From Desulfovibrio sp. (GTDB lineage Bacteria; Desulfobacterota; Desulfovibrionia; Desulfovibrionales; Desulfovibrionaceae): a stretch of DNA of 64,000 bases. A model generated the notes under the pieces. That model was not told the DNA's origin and made no database searches. It saw nothing but the letters and a program-made list of their open reading frames with translations. The stretch spans positions 412,448-476,447 of the forward strand of contig NZ_WASP01000006.1 in assembly GCF_009712225.1 (NCBI RefSeq), given 5' to 3'. The position numbers were made by a program, and so were the translations under genes. Below, piece by piece: positions 35,782 to 44,512 of this stretch. Within the stretch, counting starts at the first letter, position 1, and each line of letters opens with the position of its first letter.

Positions 35782-36600
35782 TCATTTTTGCGCAGGGTTC
35801 AGCCGGAGACTACCGCAAATGAATTCCTCAAGCCGTCCGTTGATGTTAAGACACAGGCCGCCTGACGTTCCTAAGCCCGCCAGCCAGCCGCGCACGATGC
35901 GGTCATCGTCACGCAGCTCCACGTTCTCGCCGCGCCAGAGCAAGAGAGACTCCGCGCGATTTCTCCACCCCTCAGGAAAAGAGTGGCAGCCAATATATGC
36001 TGAAAACATGCGCTTTACAAGGGTTTGCCATAGCGCTTCAGCCGTATAATGCACAATTGAGATCGATTTATGCAGATTTTTGAGGCAGGTTGCCTCAAGG
36101 GCGGCATCAGCACGCATCTGTTCAGCGGGCGGAGCCCAGCAAACGTTGATGCCAATGCCCGCCAGCAGTACCCCGCCCCGCTCTTCAAGCAGAATGCCCG
36201 CAACTTTTTGCGACTGTCTGTCCGCATCACACACCACAAGGTCGTTGGGCCACTTGAGTTTCACCTGCCAGCCATCCTGCGCAAGGGCCTCAGCCAGCAG
36301 CATGCCCACGGCGGGCGCTGCCGCCGTGCCGTCAAAAGGGGGCGTCATCGGAATGCGCAAGGCGGCATACAGATTGCCCACGGGCGAATGCCATTGCCGC
36401 CGGAGTTGCCCACGCCCGGATGTCTGACTGTAGACCTGCACGCTGTCCCACGGTTCAAGCCACCCGCGCGCTGCCAGATTGGCGGCTGTGTCAAGGCACG
36501 AGCCCACCTGCCCAAAGCGCCAGATGCGTGGAACAAAATTTTTGTCAGCGCCAGTGGCAGCGCTTCCCTCGGGCTGGTGGCTGTGGCATATTACCGGCAT
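35782..36600 (-). CDS. birA: Biotin--[acetyl-CoA-carboxylase] ligase
   Basis: 272 residues. Activates biotin to biotinyl-AMP and transfers it to the target lysine of biotin proteins, most obviously the adjacent pyruvate carboxylase. Motifs: SGRGQLRRQWHSPVGNLY (the GRGRxxR adenylate loop in variant form), KLKWPNDLVV, and KVAGILLEERGGVLLAGIGI. There is no N-terminal helix-turn-helix, so it is a monofunctional class I ligase without repressor activity. The C-terminal domain has WRGENVELRDDDRIVRGWLAG. GAGGT is eight bases before the ATG. That ATG overlaps by two bases the ATG of the divergent CCA-adding enzyme gene. Confidence 0.9.
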   Translation of the reverse strand: MPVICHSHQPEGSAATGADKNFVPRIWRFGQVGSCLDTAANLAARGWLEPWDSVQVYSQTSGRGQLRRQWHSPVGNLYAALRIPMTPPFDGTAAAPAVGMLLAEALAQDGWQVKLKWPNDLVVCDADRQSQKVAGILLEERGGVLLAGIGINVCWAPPAEQMRADAALEATCLKNLHKSISIVHYTAEALWQTLVKRMFSAYIGCHSFPEGWRNRAESLLLWRGENVELRDDDRIVRGWLAGLGTSGGLCLNINGRLEEFICGSLRLNPAQK

Positions 36601-37714
36601 GGAACTTTACCTCGTTGGCGGCGCTGTACGCGACCTCTTGCTTGGGCGCAAACCCACAGAATTTGATTTTGCCTTTGACGGAAGCATGACCGATTTTCTG
36701 TCTGCTCATCCTGAGGCCGTATGCGTGGGCAAAAGTGTGAATGTCTGCCTGTGGCACGGGCGCGAATGCATGCCCCTGCGCGGTGGAACCCTTGCATCAG
36801 ATTTTGTGGCGCGCGATCTCACCATAAACGCCATGGCGCTCGACAGCGTAGGGCGGCTGCACATGCACCCGCAAGCGGTGCAAGACCTGCGCGACAGACT
36901 GTTGCGACCAGCCTCTCCCACGGCCTTCACCGACGACCCCACCAGAGTTTTCAGACTGGCGCGTTTTGCTGCCCGCTGGCCCAACTGGCGTATTGACCGC
37001 GAAGCCTTTGTCCAGATGCGCGCCATGACAGGTCAGCAGCTGGCCGTCCTGCCCGCCGAGAGGGTCGCGCGGGAAATGCTCAAGGCTCTGGCCGCGCCGC
37101 GTCCTGCCCGTTTTTTTCGTGTGCTGGCCCAGGGTGGTTGTCTGCGGCCCTGGTTTGAAGAGCACGAGCGTGCGCGGTACATTCCCGCCGGGCCCCGGCA
37201 GTGGCACGCCAACAGTGTGCTTGGCCACAGCCTGCGCCTTATGGACGAACTGGCGGGCGATGCCATGGCCGTGTGGATGGCCCTTTGCCACGACATCGGA
37301 AAAATCGGCACAGACCCTGCCCTGCTGCCGCACCACTATGGGCACGAGGCGCGCGGCGTACCGCTGGCACTGGCCCTGGCCAAAAGGTTGCGGCTGCCTG
37401 CAGTTTACGCCCGGGCGGGCGCGCTGGCTGCGGAAGAACACATGAAGGCGGGCATGTTCGGCACTCTGCGGGCAGGCACACGGCGCGATCTTCTCTGGCG
37501 GGTTAACCAGCTGGGACTGTCTGAACCATTCTGGAAGCTGGCGGATGCAGACAGCAGCTCGCCTGTCAGTGAGCTGGCCTACCCAAGCCTTGAGGTCATT
37601 ACCGCCGTGCGGCTGCCGGAAGAATGGCACAACCGGGGCGAAGAATCGGCCCGCAAGCTGCGCGAAATGCAGTGCGTGGCACTGGCAGCCCTGCGCAAAA
37701 AGCAGGCGGCCTAG
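36599..37714 (+). CDS. cca: CCA-adding enzyme / tRNA nucleotidyltransferase family
   Basis: 371 residues from the ATG at 36599; a longer frame from 36479 lies entirely within antisense birA and lacks the domain pattern. The class II nucleotidyltransferase head is MELYLVGGAVRDLLLGRKPT with the metal-binding D-x-D in FDFAFDG, then RGGTLASDFVARDLTINAMA and the DPTRVFRLARFAARW neck. It continues with an HD domain (HSLRLMDELAG, ALCHDIGKIG), as in bacterial CCA enzymes with phosphohydrolase activity. It adds or repairs the 3' CCA end of tRNAs; a poly(A) polymerase role cannot be excluded by eye. No clear ribosome binding site lies before the start. Confidence 0.88.
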   Translation: MELYLVGGAVRDLLLGRKPTEFDFAFDGSMTDFLSAHPEAVCVGKSVNVCLWHGRECMPLRGGTLASDFVARDLTINAMALDSVGRLHMHPQAVQDLRDRLLRPASPTAFTDDPTRVFRLARFAARWPNWRIDREAFVQMRAMTGQQLAVLPAERVAREMLKALAAPRPARFFRVLAQGGCLRPWFEEHERARYIPAGPRQWHANSVLGHSLRLMDELAGDAMAVWMALCHDIGKIGTDPALLPHHYGHEARGVPLALALAKRLRLPAVYARAGALAAEEHMKAGMFGTLRAGTRRDLLWRVNQLGLSEPFWKLADADSSSPVSELAYPSLEVITAVRLPEEWHNRGEESARKLREMQCVALAALRKKQAA

Positions 37715-37729
37715 CAGTGCGGGCTGCGA

Positions 37730-38191
37730 TCAGGCCACAGCCTCAATGGCCGCATCCATAAATATCTGACTTACTGCATCCATCTCTTCCCCATGATCAA
37801 GCCCGCACAGATGGGCCATGCCGTGTGCCAGCAGGCGCAGCGCATGCTCTGCGGGCTCCTGACCATACAGCAGGCATTCCCTGCGCAGCGTGTCGAGTGA
37901 CAACAAAAGGGTGCCGGGGCAGTCACAACCACCGGGAAAGGAGAGCACATTGGTTGGGCCGGTGCAGCCCAGGCAACGCAGGTTTGCCGCACCAATGGTC
38001 GCATCGTCCACCAGATGCAGCTCTACTGCCGGAGGTGCGCACGGAACCTGTGCCTCGCCGCATACATCAAGCATGGCCGCAAGTGCCGCCACAAGCTCGC
38101 GCCTGTCGAGGGGCAGCAGCCACGCAGCAGCAGAATAACGGCTGAAAAGGCGCACGGTTTCCCGTGAGCGAATCGGAGGGCTCAACTGCAT
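37730..38191 (-). CDS. ybeY: Endoribonuclease YbeY
   Basis: 153 residues with the metal-binding H-x3-H-x5-H motif, HGMAHLCGLDHGEEMD near residues 120-135, and the family core VDDATIGAANLRCLGCTGPTNVLSFP. YbeY is involved in 16S rRNA 3' maturation and ribosome quality control. It starts four bases after the pgpH stop, forming the common phoH-pgpH-ybeY cluster. It is convergent with cca, with 15 bases between the stops. Confidence 0.92.
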   Translation of the reverse strand: MQLSPPIRSRETVRLFSRYSAAAWLLPLDRRELVAALAAMLDVCGEAQVPCAPPAVELHLVDDATIGAANLRCLGCTGPTNVLSFPGGCDCPGTLLLSLDTLRRECLLYGQEPAEHALRLLAHGMAHLCGLDHGEEMDAVSQIFMDAAIEAVA

Positions 38192-38195
38192 GGGC

Positions 38196-40739
38196 CTATG
38201 CCTGCCCTTTGCCCTCTGAATGCAGCACCACGGCAGAAACCGCGCCGGGTTTGACGCTGGCCGGGCCGCCGGGCAGGGATTTTATGGCAGATGTCTGCTC
38301 GTCTGCAGGGTGCGCTGGGTGATGCTCAGCGTGATGTTCTGTGCGATGTTCTGCATTATGTTCGGCAGATTTTTTGTCGGCTGCCAGCCTGTCTGTTCCG
38401 ATTTTTTCCGCTCCAGATTTTTCCGGGCAGGGCTTGTCGCCGCAGTTTTTGCCCTGAGCCGCAGCTGCGGGGGCTGCAGCACCTTGAGCCGCCACGGCAC
38501 CATTGCCGTTGCCGTTTTTGCCATTGGCCTTGGCTGCGTCAATGCGGGCATCGGGATAAGCGATGCGCTGGTGGAAAATGCCGGTGAGAATACGCTGGAA
38601 GTTCTCACTCAGGAAGTGCAGATCCTTGAAGGTCAGCTCGGACTCGTCCAGCTGGCCTTCCGAAAAAATGCCCTTGATGATGGTGTCGATGTGCGTCTTG
38701 ATGCGCGCGGGCGTTGGATCGCTGAGCGTACGGCTGGAGGCCTCCACCGAATCGGCCAGCATGAGAATGGCGGCTTCCTTGGTTTGCGGGCGCGGTCCAA
38801 GATAGCTGAAGTCGGATTCACGCGGCTTTTCGCCCTGATTCAGGGCCTTCTGGTAGAAGAAACGGATAAGCCGCGTGCCGTGGTGCTGGCTGATGATGTC
38901 GGCGATATCCTGCCCAAGCTTGTAGCGCTCGGCCAGTTCCGTGCCCTTCTTGACGTGCGAAAGCAGGATGAGCGCACTCATGGAGGGGGCCAGCTTGTCG
39001 TGCTTGTTGGGGCCGCCAAACTGGTTTTCGATAAAGTATTCGGGGTACGAGAGCTTGCCCACATCGTGATACAGGGCTGCAACCTTGCATAGCAGGCTGT
39101 TGGCGCCGATGGCCTTGGCTCCGGCTTCAACCATGTTGGCGACCACAAGTGAATGGTGGTACGTGCCGGGCACGGTGACCATAAGCTCCTGCATGAGGGG
39201 CTGCTCAAGGCTCATGAGCTCCATGAGGCGGAAGCGCGTACTGTAGCCAAAAGAAATTTCAAGCACGGGGCTCACGGCAAACAGCAGAATAAGTGAAAGC
39301 ACGCTGTTAATGAACACTGCCAGAAGCTGCATGGGCATGACGCCGGGGGCGCTGTGGGCCAGCAGTGTGGCACCGAACCAGATGATGGATTGCCCGATGG
39401 TGAGCGGTACGATGCTCCACACCACGTCCTGACGGCTCTGGGCATTGGTCACAAGCCAGGTGGCCAGCATGCCGCCAAGAAAATGCAGCAGGAACAGCGA
39501 AAACTGCGCCTGAAACATGAGCATGGTAAAGAAAGAAAGCAGAAGGGCCATGGTGCAGTAGCGCCGGGCGGCAAATACCATGGCCACCAGCCCCACTGCC
39601 CCGGCAACGGGATACCCCACCGCCAGCGTGTTGATAAATGTAAGGCTGTCGTTGCGCATTCCCAGCACATAGACGGCCTTGGCCCCAATGCTGAAAAGCA
39701 GCAAAAGCAGCGATATCAGCAGCATGTCCTTGCAGCGTAAAGGCGTGCCGGGCTTGCCGCTGGGAGCAACGAAAAAGCCGATGGAAAGCACCAGCGAGCA
39801 CAAGAAAGCCCCGGCGGCGATATCCCAGCGCATGGGGTCAGAGGCTGATTTGTAGAGCGTCTGCAGCTTGATCTGCTGTTCGCGGCTCACCCGCTCGCCC
39901 TTGCGCAGCACAATTTCGCCCTTCTGTATCTGGTAATACACGGGCTCAACCATGGACATAACGGCGTTGCTGCGTTTTTGGGTCGATTCCCTGTTGAGGG
40001 TAAGCGACGAGGGCATGGTTGCGGAGAGCAGAATATTGATGGCGCGGCGCGACTGCGGATTAAGCGTGGAAACCTGGCGTATCTGGGCAGAGATTTCTGC
40101 AAGGTATGACTGTACATCAGGCAGGTTGGATACATCGGGGCGCAGCATTTCAGTGCTGGTGTCGAGATTGCGCACAATCACGCCAGAGCGCTCTACCCGA
40201 GCAGAACGGATATCGCCCACAAGGCCCTCGGCCATGTGTTCGCGAATCTGGGGCAACAGCACCTTGAGCAGATAGGTCTGGGCTTCGGGCAGGGCCAGCT
40301 CGGGCAGAATTTCATCTGCCACCGCAGGGGTCAGCTCTTCTACCAGCCGGTGCACCGGCCCGTCATGCCCGGCATGATAGTCGATGCCGTTATTGAGGCT
40401 GCGTAAAATTTCCACAATACGGTTCTGAAAAGCCGTAAAGGGTTCAAGACTCAGATCATACACAGGCGGCTGCAACAGCTGCACCTGCTTGCGGCGGGCC
40501 TTGGTGGCCTGCACGTCTTCGACCAGAATGTCGCGGTCGGCGATTACGTCGCTTTCGGCCACCTGCCCCGCCACGTATACACGCGGCACGGCCTCAAAGT
40601 TGGCCCCAGCCAGCAGGCCGATAAACAGCAGGGTCAGCACCAGAGCCGAGAGACCCAGACCGCAGTGGTGCCGGGCACGAAGCATGTGAATGAGGGCTGG
40701 GATGCTAGCTGGGCGAGCCGCTTTTTTCTGCATTATCAT
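38196..40739 (-). CDS. pgpH: 7TM-HD family cyclic-di-AMP phosphodiesterase-like protein (PgpH)
   Basis: 847-residue membrane protein: one N-terminal membrane segment (about 28-48), an extracytoplasmic 7TMR-HDED domain with the usual GQVAESDVIADRDILVED, about seven further membrane segments, and a cytoplasmic HD phosphohydrolase domain (ALYHDVGKLSYPEYFIENQ, later SQHHGTRLIRFFY). PgpH in Gram-positives degrades c-di-AMP; here the nucleotide is not known. The C-terminal ~120 residues are low complexity with a His-rich run of HAEH-type repeats (about 805-822) that might bind metal. Its 5' end overlaps the phoH 3' end by 35 bases. Confidence 0.9.
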   Translation of the reverse strand: MIMQKKAARPASIPALIHMLRARHHCGLGLSALVLTLLFIGLLAGANFEAVPRVYVAGQVAESDVIADRDILVEDVQATKARRKQVQLLQPPVYDLSLEPFTAFQNRIVEILRSLNNGIDYHAGHDGPVHRLVEELTPAVADEILPELALPEAQTYLLKVLLPQIREHMAEGLVGDIRSARVERSGVIVRNLDTSTEMLRPDVSNLPDVQSYLAEISAQIRQVSTLNPQSRRAINILLSATMPSSLTLNRESTQKRSNAVMSMVEPVYYQIQKGEIVLRKGERVSREQQIKLQTLYKSASDPMRWDIAAGAFLCSLVLSIGFFVAPSGKPGTPLRCKDMLLISLLLLLFSIGAKAVYVLGMRNDSLTFINTLAVGYPVAGAVGLVAMVFAARRYCTMALLLSFFTMLMFQAQFSLFLLHFLGGMLATWLVTNAQSRQDVVWSIVPLTIGQSIIWFGATLLAHSAPGVMPMQLLAVFINSVLSLILLFAVSPVLEISFGYSTRFRLMELMSLEQPLMQELMVTVPGTYHHSLVVANMVEAGAKAIGANSLLCKVAALYHDVGKLSYPEYFIENQFGGPNKHDKLAPSMSALILLSHVKKGTELAERYKLGQDIADIISQHHGTRLIRFFYQKALNQGEKPRESDFSYLGPRPQTKEAAILMLADSVEASSRTLSDPTPARIKTHIDTIIKGIFSEGQLDESELTFKDLHFLSENFQRILTGIFHQRIAYPDARIDAAKANGKNGNGNGAVAAQGAAAPAAAAQGKNCGDKPCPEKSGAEKIGTDRLAADKKSAEHNAEHRTEHHAEHHPAHPADEQTSAIKSLPGGPASVKPGAVSAVVLHSEGKGQA

Positions 40740-41703
40740 AGGCGTTTACAATAGCTCCCACCAAGGGATGACGCACAACGTCAGCCTTGGAGAAGTGGTG
40801 CACGGCGATGGTTGGAACTTTGGAAAGAATATTAAGGGCATGAATCAGGCCAGAGCGCGGGCGCTGACCGCCGGGCTGCATGGGCAGATCGATCTGGGTT
40901 GTGTCGCCCGTTACGACCATGCGAGAGCCAAAACCCATGCGGGTAAGAAACATTTTCATCTGTTCCTGGGTGGTATTTTGCGCTTCATCCAGAATGATAA
41001 AGGCGTCATTGAGCGTGCGCCCGCGCATGAAGGCCAGCGGGGCTACTTCAATGGAGCCCACCTCAAGCATGGAGGCCACCTTGGGCTGCGGCATCATGTC
41101 GTGCAGTGCGTCGTACAGGGGGCGAAGGTAGGGATTGACCTTCTCGGCCAGATCGCCGGGCAAAAAGCCAAGGCGTTCGCCAGCTTCCACCGCAGGTCGT
41201 GTTAGCACAATTCGCTTGACCTTGTGCTGCTGAAACATGGAGAGCGCCATGGCCACAGCCAGATATGTCTTGCCCGTACCAGCGGGCCCCACGGCAAAAA
41301 CAAGCTCGTTGCGGCGCAGCAGGTCCAGATAGGTGCGTTGGGCCACATTACGGGCCGTAACCGTTTTACGCGGCGTGTTGACGAACACCGCATCCTTGAA
41401 AATCTTTTCGAGATTCAGGCCTGGGTCAGCCCGCAGCATGTCGTAGCTGCGGGTTATGTCCTGCTGGCTGAGAGAAATGCCACCGCGCAAAAGTTCGTAG
41501 AGCTGCACAAACACGTTGCACAGCAGCTGACGCACGTTCATGTCGGAGCTTTCGATAAGGATGCTGGCGCCACGGCTGCCGATATTGGCCCCGCTTGCGG
41601 CGGCCAGCAGCTCAAGATGCGCATTGTGAGGGCCAAACAGCTGATTGGCTAACGCGGGATCGTCGAATTCGACGGTCTCAAGCATGGAGGAATGTACTGC
41701 CAT
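40705..41703 (-). CDS. phoH: PhoH-like ATPase
   Basis: 332 residues. A short N-terminal region with a KH-like RNA-binding pattern (about 15-70) is followed by the PhoH P-loop ATPase: FAVGPAGTGKTYLAVAMAL (Walker A near 135-153) and NDAFIILDEAQNTTQEQ (Walker B near 229-245). These proteins are thought to act in RNA metabolism with YbeY, which is encoded two genes downstream. The start is at 41703 with an AGAG site close by. First gene of the phoH-pgpH-ybeY operon. Confidence 0.92.
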   Translation of the reverse strand: MAVHSSMLETVEFDDPALANQLFGPHNAHLELLAAASGANIGSRGASILIESSDMNVRQLLCNVFVQLYELLRGGISLSQQDITRSYDMLRADPGLNLEKIFKDAVFVNTPRKTVTARNVAQRTYLDLLRRNELVFAVGPAGTGKTYLAVAMALSMFQQHKVKRIVLTRPAVEAGERLGFLPGDLAEKVNPYLRPLYDALHDMMPQPKVASMLEVGSIEVAPLAFMRGRTLNDAFIILDEAQNTTQEQMKMFLTRMGFGSRMVVTGDTTQIDLPMQPGGQRPRSGLIHALNILSKVPTIAVHHFSKADVVRHPLVGAIVNAYDNAEKSGSPS

Positions 41704-41894
41704 AGCCGCTCTCTAGCCTATTTCACCGAACCTGTCTATTGCTGGCTTCGGCAACCGGATATTTTTCCTACCTGCGGGCTGCGAAACAGTAAAAGGGCAA
41801 AAAATGAATGGCCTGAAATATGCATAATTACGCTGAAATGAGCAAATAAGCCCGTCAATGCACATGTGCGGGCAAAAAATGCCGAGGAGTCATC

Positions 41895-42851
41895 ATGAGC
41901 AGCGTATCGGGAATCAGCACCTACACAAGCGCACTGTACCAGTGGCAAAACCAGAAGCTGAGCACATCCACATCCGGCAGCTCCTCCGGTTCCGACAGTT
42001 CCAGCAGCTCAAAAAGTTCGCTGAGCCAGATGCTCAGCGGCAAAAGCATATCCAACCAGCTTTCCAGCATGGTAGAGCTGACAAAGTACGCCATGGACGC
42101 CATGGGCCTTGAAAGCAACAGCCGCGTTACCTTTAGCCAGATCACCAAATATCGCGAAAAGCTGAATACCGAGTTCAACACCGCGGTTAAAGATGGCCTG
42201 GCAAAGCTTGGGGTTAGCGATCCTTCAAGCGTTACTTTCACTTTGGCTGAAGATGGTTCGCTTACCGCCACCAGCGCCAATGCTACCGATCAGGCCAATG
42301 TGCAGGCCTGGCTTAAAGGCAACGCAGCCATTGGCAAGGATTTGCGCACGGCCCTCACCTCTGCTGGCATTAGCAGCGGCACCCAGGTTTCCATGACCGT
42401 CGACAGCAGCGGCAAGCTCATTGCCGCCAGCAGCACAGACAGCGCCAGCAAGGCCGCCATTCAGGCCGTGCTCGACAATTCAAAGCTTGGCAGCACGCTG
42501 AATACCGGTATGAGCAGCCTTGCCGTGAGCAGCGATGCAAAATTTACCCTCAAGGCCAATAACGACGGCAGCATAACAGTAGAAAGCAGCGATGCCGCCA
42601 CCAAGGCCGCCGTGCAGAAATTTTTTGACAACAACCCTGCCCTGGTCAAAAAATTCGGTCAGATTCAGGCCCTTTCCGGCCTTGATGACGCGCGCAAGTC
42701 GCTGCAGATTTCGCCCTCTGACCTGCGCAAGCGCATTGAAGTGGAATCCATGGCCGCCTGGTGGTCCGGCTCGGGCAATGCCACCAATTCGTTCGGCAGT
42801 TATTCCAGCGGCGGTCTTTCCATGCTTTCTGGCCTGAACATGAGTGTTTAG
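41895..42851 (+). CDS. Unknown Ser/Thr-rich internally repetitive protein
   Basis: 318 residues with no cysteine, no signal peptide and no membrane segment. The N terminus is very rich in Ser and Thr (residues 20-55). The region of about 75-250 contains three copies of a ~60-residue repeat, each ending in a strand of the form D/N-x-G-(S/K)-(L/I) followed by an S-x-(D/A) turn and a helix such as ANVQAWLKGN, AAIQAVLDNS and AAVQKFFDNN. The style recalls secreted or flagellar-type structural proteins, but I recognise no family. GAGGAG lies six bases before the ATG and a terminator follows the stop, so it is a complete, monocistronic gene. Confidence 0.8.
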   Translation: MSSVSGISTYTSALYQWQNQKLSTSTSGSSSGSDSSSSSKSSLSQMLSGKSISNQLSSMVELTKYAMDAMGLESNSRVTFSQITKYREKLNTEFNTAVKDGLAKLGVSDPSSVTFTLAEDGSLTATSANATDQANVQAWLKGNAAIGKDLRTALTSAGISSGTQVSMTVDSSGKLIAASSTDSASKAAIQAVLDNSKLGSTLNTGMSSLAVSSDAKFTLKANNDGSITVESSDAATKAAVQKFFDNNPALVKKFGQIQALSGLDDARKSLQISPSDLRKRIEVESMAAWWSGSGNATNSFGSYSSGGLSMLSGLNMSV

Positions 42852-42875
42852 CCAGTAACCTGCCACTTAACAAAA

Positions 42876-42922
42876 AATCAGCGGAGTTTCCGGCAGTACC
42901 GGGACTCCGCTGATTCGTTTTT
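42876..42922. terminator. Bidirectional intrinsic terminator
   Basis: Perfect 12-base stem (42876-42887 and 42904-42915) with A-run upstream and T-run downstream, between the convergent repeat-protein and gatB genes. Confidence 0.9.
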
Positions 42923-42942
42923 CAGCTGTGTAATGTGGCGTG

Positions 42943-44376
42943 TTACAGCTTTTTGGCCAGCAGTCCGTTCACCAGGGCAGGATTGGCCTTGCCCTTGGTG
43001 GCGCGCATGATCTGCCCCACAAAGAAACTGATGAGTTTGGTTTTACCGCCTCGGTAGGCCTCAACCTCTGCGGGGTTGGCGGCTATAACTTCGTCCACGG
43101 CGGCTTCGAGAGCCGAAGTGTCGGAAATCTGCACCAGGCCTTTTTCCTTCACATAGGCTTCGGGCATAACGCCAAGCTCAAAGATATCGCCAAAAATATC
43201 GTTGGCAATCTTGGCGCTGATGGTGCCGCCGTCAACCAGCCGCACCAGTTCGGCCAGAGCCTCGGGCTTCATGGCCCAGGCAGAGGGATCTGCCGCATTC
43301 AGCCCACGGGTGTTGCATTCGCGCAGCAGCGGGCCAAGCACAAAGTTGGCAACCTTTTTGGCATCGGCCTTGGCAGCGGCAGCCTCAAAAAAGTCGGCTA
43401 GTCCCCTGCTCTGCACCAGCACTTCGGCCTCAGCTTCGGGCAGAGCGGCCATGCTCACAAAGCGGGCAAGGCGCTGCTGGGGCAGTTCTGGCATTTCGGC
43501 GCGCCAGCGGGTCATTTCTTCTTCCGTAATATCAATGGGCAGAATGTCCGGATCGGGGAAGTAGCGGTAATCGTGCGCTTCTTCCTTGCTGCGCATGGAT
43601 GCGGTGGTGTTTTTGACCGCATCGTACAGTCGGGTTTCCTGTATGACCTTGTCGCCGTCGTCCAGCACATCCTGCTGACGCGCAATTTCATATTCAATGG
43701 CCCGTTGTACGTTGCGGAAAGAATTGAGATTTTTTAGTTCGGTGCGGGTACCGAAGGGTTCCGTGCCCACAGGGCGCAACGAAACGTTGGCATCGCACCT
43801 GAAGCTGCCTTCTTCCATGTTGCCGTCGCAAACGCCAAGATAGGTCACAATGCTGTACAGGGCCTTGAGGTAGGCCACTGCCTCGGCGGCCGAGCGCATG
43901 TCCGGCTCGGAAACAATTTCGACCAGGGGCGTGCCCGCGCGGTTGAGGTCAACGTAACTCAGGTTTTCGCCCTGGGCATGAATATTCTTGCCCGCGTCGT
44001 TTTCCATATGGATGCGGGTGATGCCCACGTGCTTGGTGCGACCGTCCACGTTTACTTCAAGGTGGCCGTGCTCACAGATGGGCAGCTCGAACTGCGAAAT
44101 CTGGTAGCCAGAGGGCAGGTCGGGATAAAAATAGTTTTTACGCGCAAAAATGGAACGTGTATTGATGGCGCAATTGGTGGCCAGGCCAACCATGGTGGCA
44201 TAGTGAACCGCCTGCCGGTTGGGCACGGGCAATGCGCCGGGCATGCCGGAGCACACTTCGCAAACATTGGCGTTGGCGGGCTGCCCGAAGGTTGTGGGGC
44301 AGGAACAGAACAGTTTGGAGGCCGTGGCAAGTTGCACATGCACTTCAAGGCCAATCACGGCTTCATAGGCGGCCAT
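42943..44376 (-). CDS. gatB: Asp-tRNA(Asn)/Glu-tRNA(Gln) amidotransferase subunit B
   Basis: 477 residues, the normal GatB length. It is the kinase/tRNA-binding subunit of GatCAB, which converts misacylated Glu-tRNA(Gln) or Asp-tRNA(Asn) to the amide form. Motifs: [20 protein letters not shown] at the start, [15 protein letters not shown], and [13 protein letters not shown] with [23 protein letters not shown] sequence. The C-terminal YqeY-like tail domain ends with [14 protein letters not shown]. The CxxC-containing N-terminal zinc site is intact. gatA and gatC are not adjacent, as is common. GGGAG lies eleven bases before the ATG. Confidence 0.95.
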   Translation of the reverse strand: MAAYEAVIGLEVHVQLATASKLFCSCPTTFGQPANANVCEVCSGMPGALPVPNRQAVHYATMVGLATNCAINTRSIFARKNYFYPDLPSGYQISQFELPICEHGHLEVNVDGRTKHVGITRIHMENDAGKNIHAQGENLSYVDLNRAGTPLVEIVSEPDMRSAAEAVAYLKALYSIVTYLGVCDGNMEEGSFRCDANVSLRPVGTEPFGTRTELKNLNSFRNVQRAIEYEIARQQDVLDDGDKVIQETRLYDAVKNTTASMRSKEEAHDYRYFPDPDILPIDITEEEMTRWRAEMPELPQQRLARFVSMAALPEAEAEVLVQSRGLADFFEAAAAKADAKKVANFVLGPLLRECNTRGLNAADPSAWAMKPEALAELVRLVDGGTISAKIANDIFGDIFELGVMPEAYVKEKGLVQISDTSALEAAVDEVIAANPAEVEAYRGGKTKLISFFVGQIMRATKGKANPALVNGLLAKKL

Positions 44377-44453
44377 AGGTCAAATTACTCCCTCAGCGGG
44401 GTTCAGCCCCGTAATCGCGCGGCAAAAGCGCCGCTCTGCGTATAAACGCTCGC

Positions 44454-44481
44454 TAGAGCATTTTCAAGGTCAAGTGCTCTA
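44454..44481. repeat. Small hairpin-forming inverted repeat
   Basis: TAGAGCA (44454-44460) and TGCTCTA (44475-44481) with a 14-base loop containing TTTTCAAGG. It is located between the DUF89-like gene and gatB, and may be one copy of a short dispersed repeat; only one copy was noticed in this window. Confidence 0.4.
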
Positions 44482-44512
44482 AACCAGACATCCGGCAGCC
44501 AGGGCTGCCCTT

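Noticed and set aside
36479..36598. Longer N terminus for the CCA-adding enzyme
   Set aside because: The extra 40 residues are encoded entirely antisense to birA and precede the conserved nucleotidyltransferase start.
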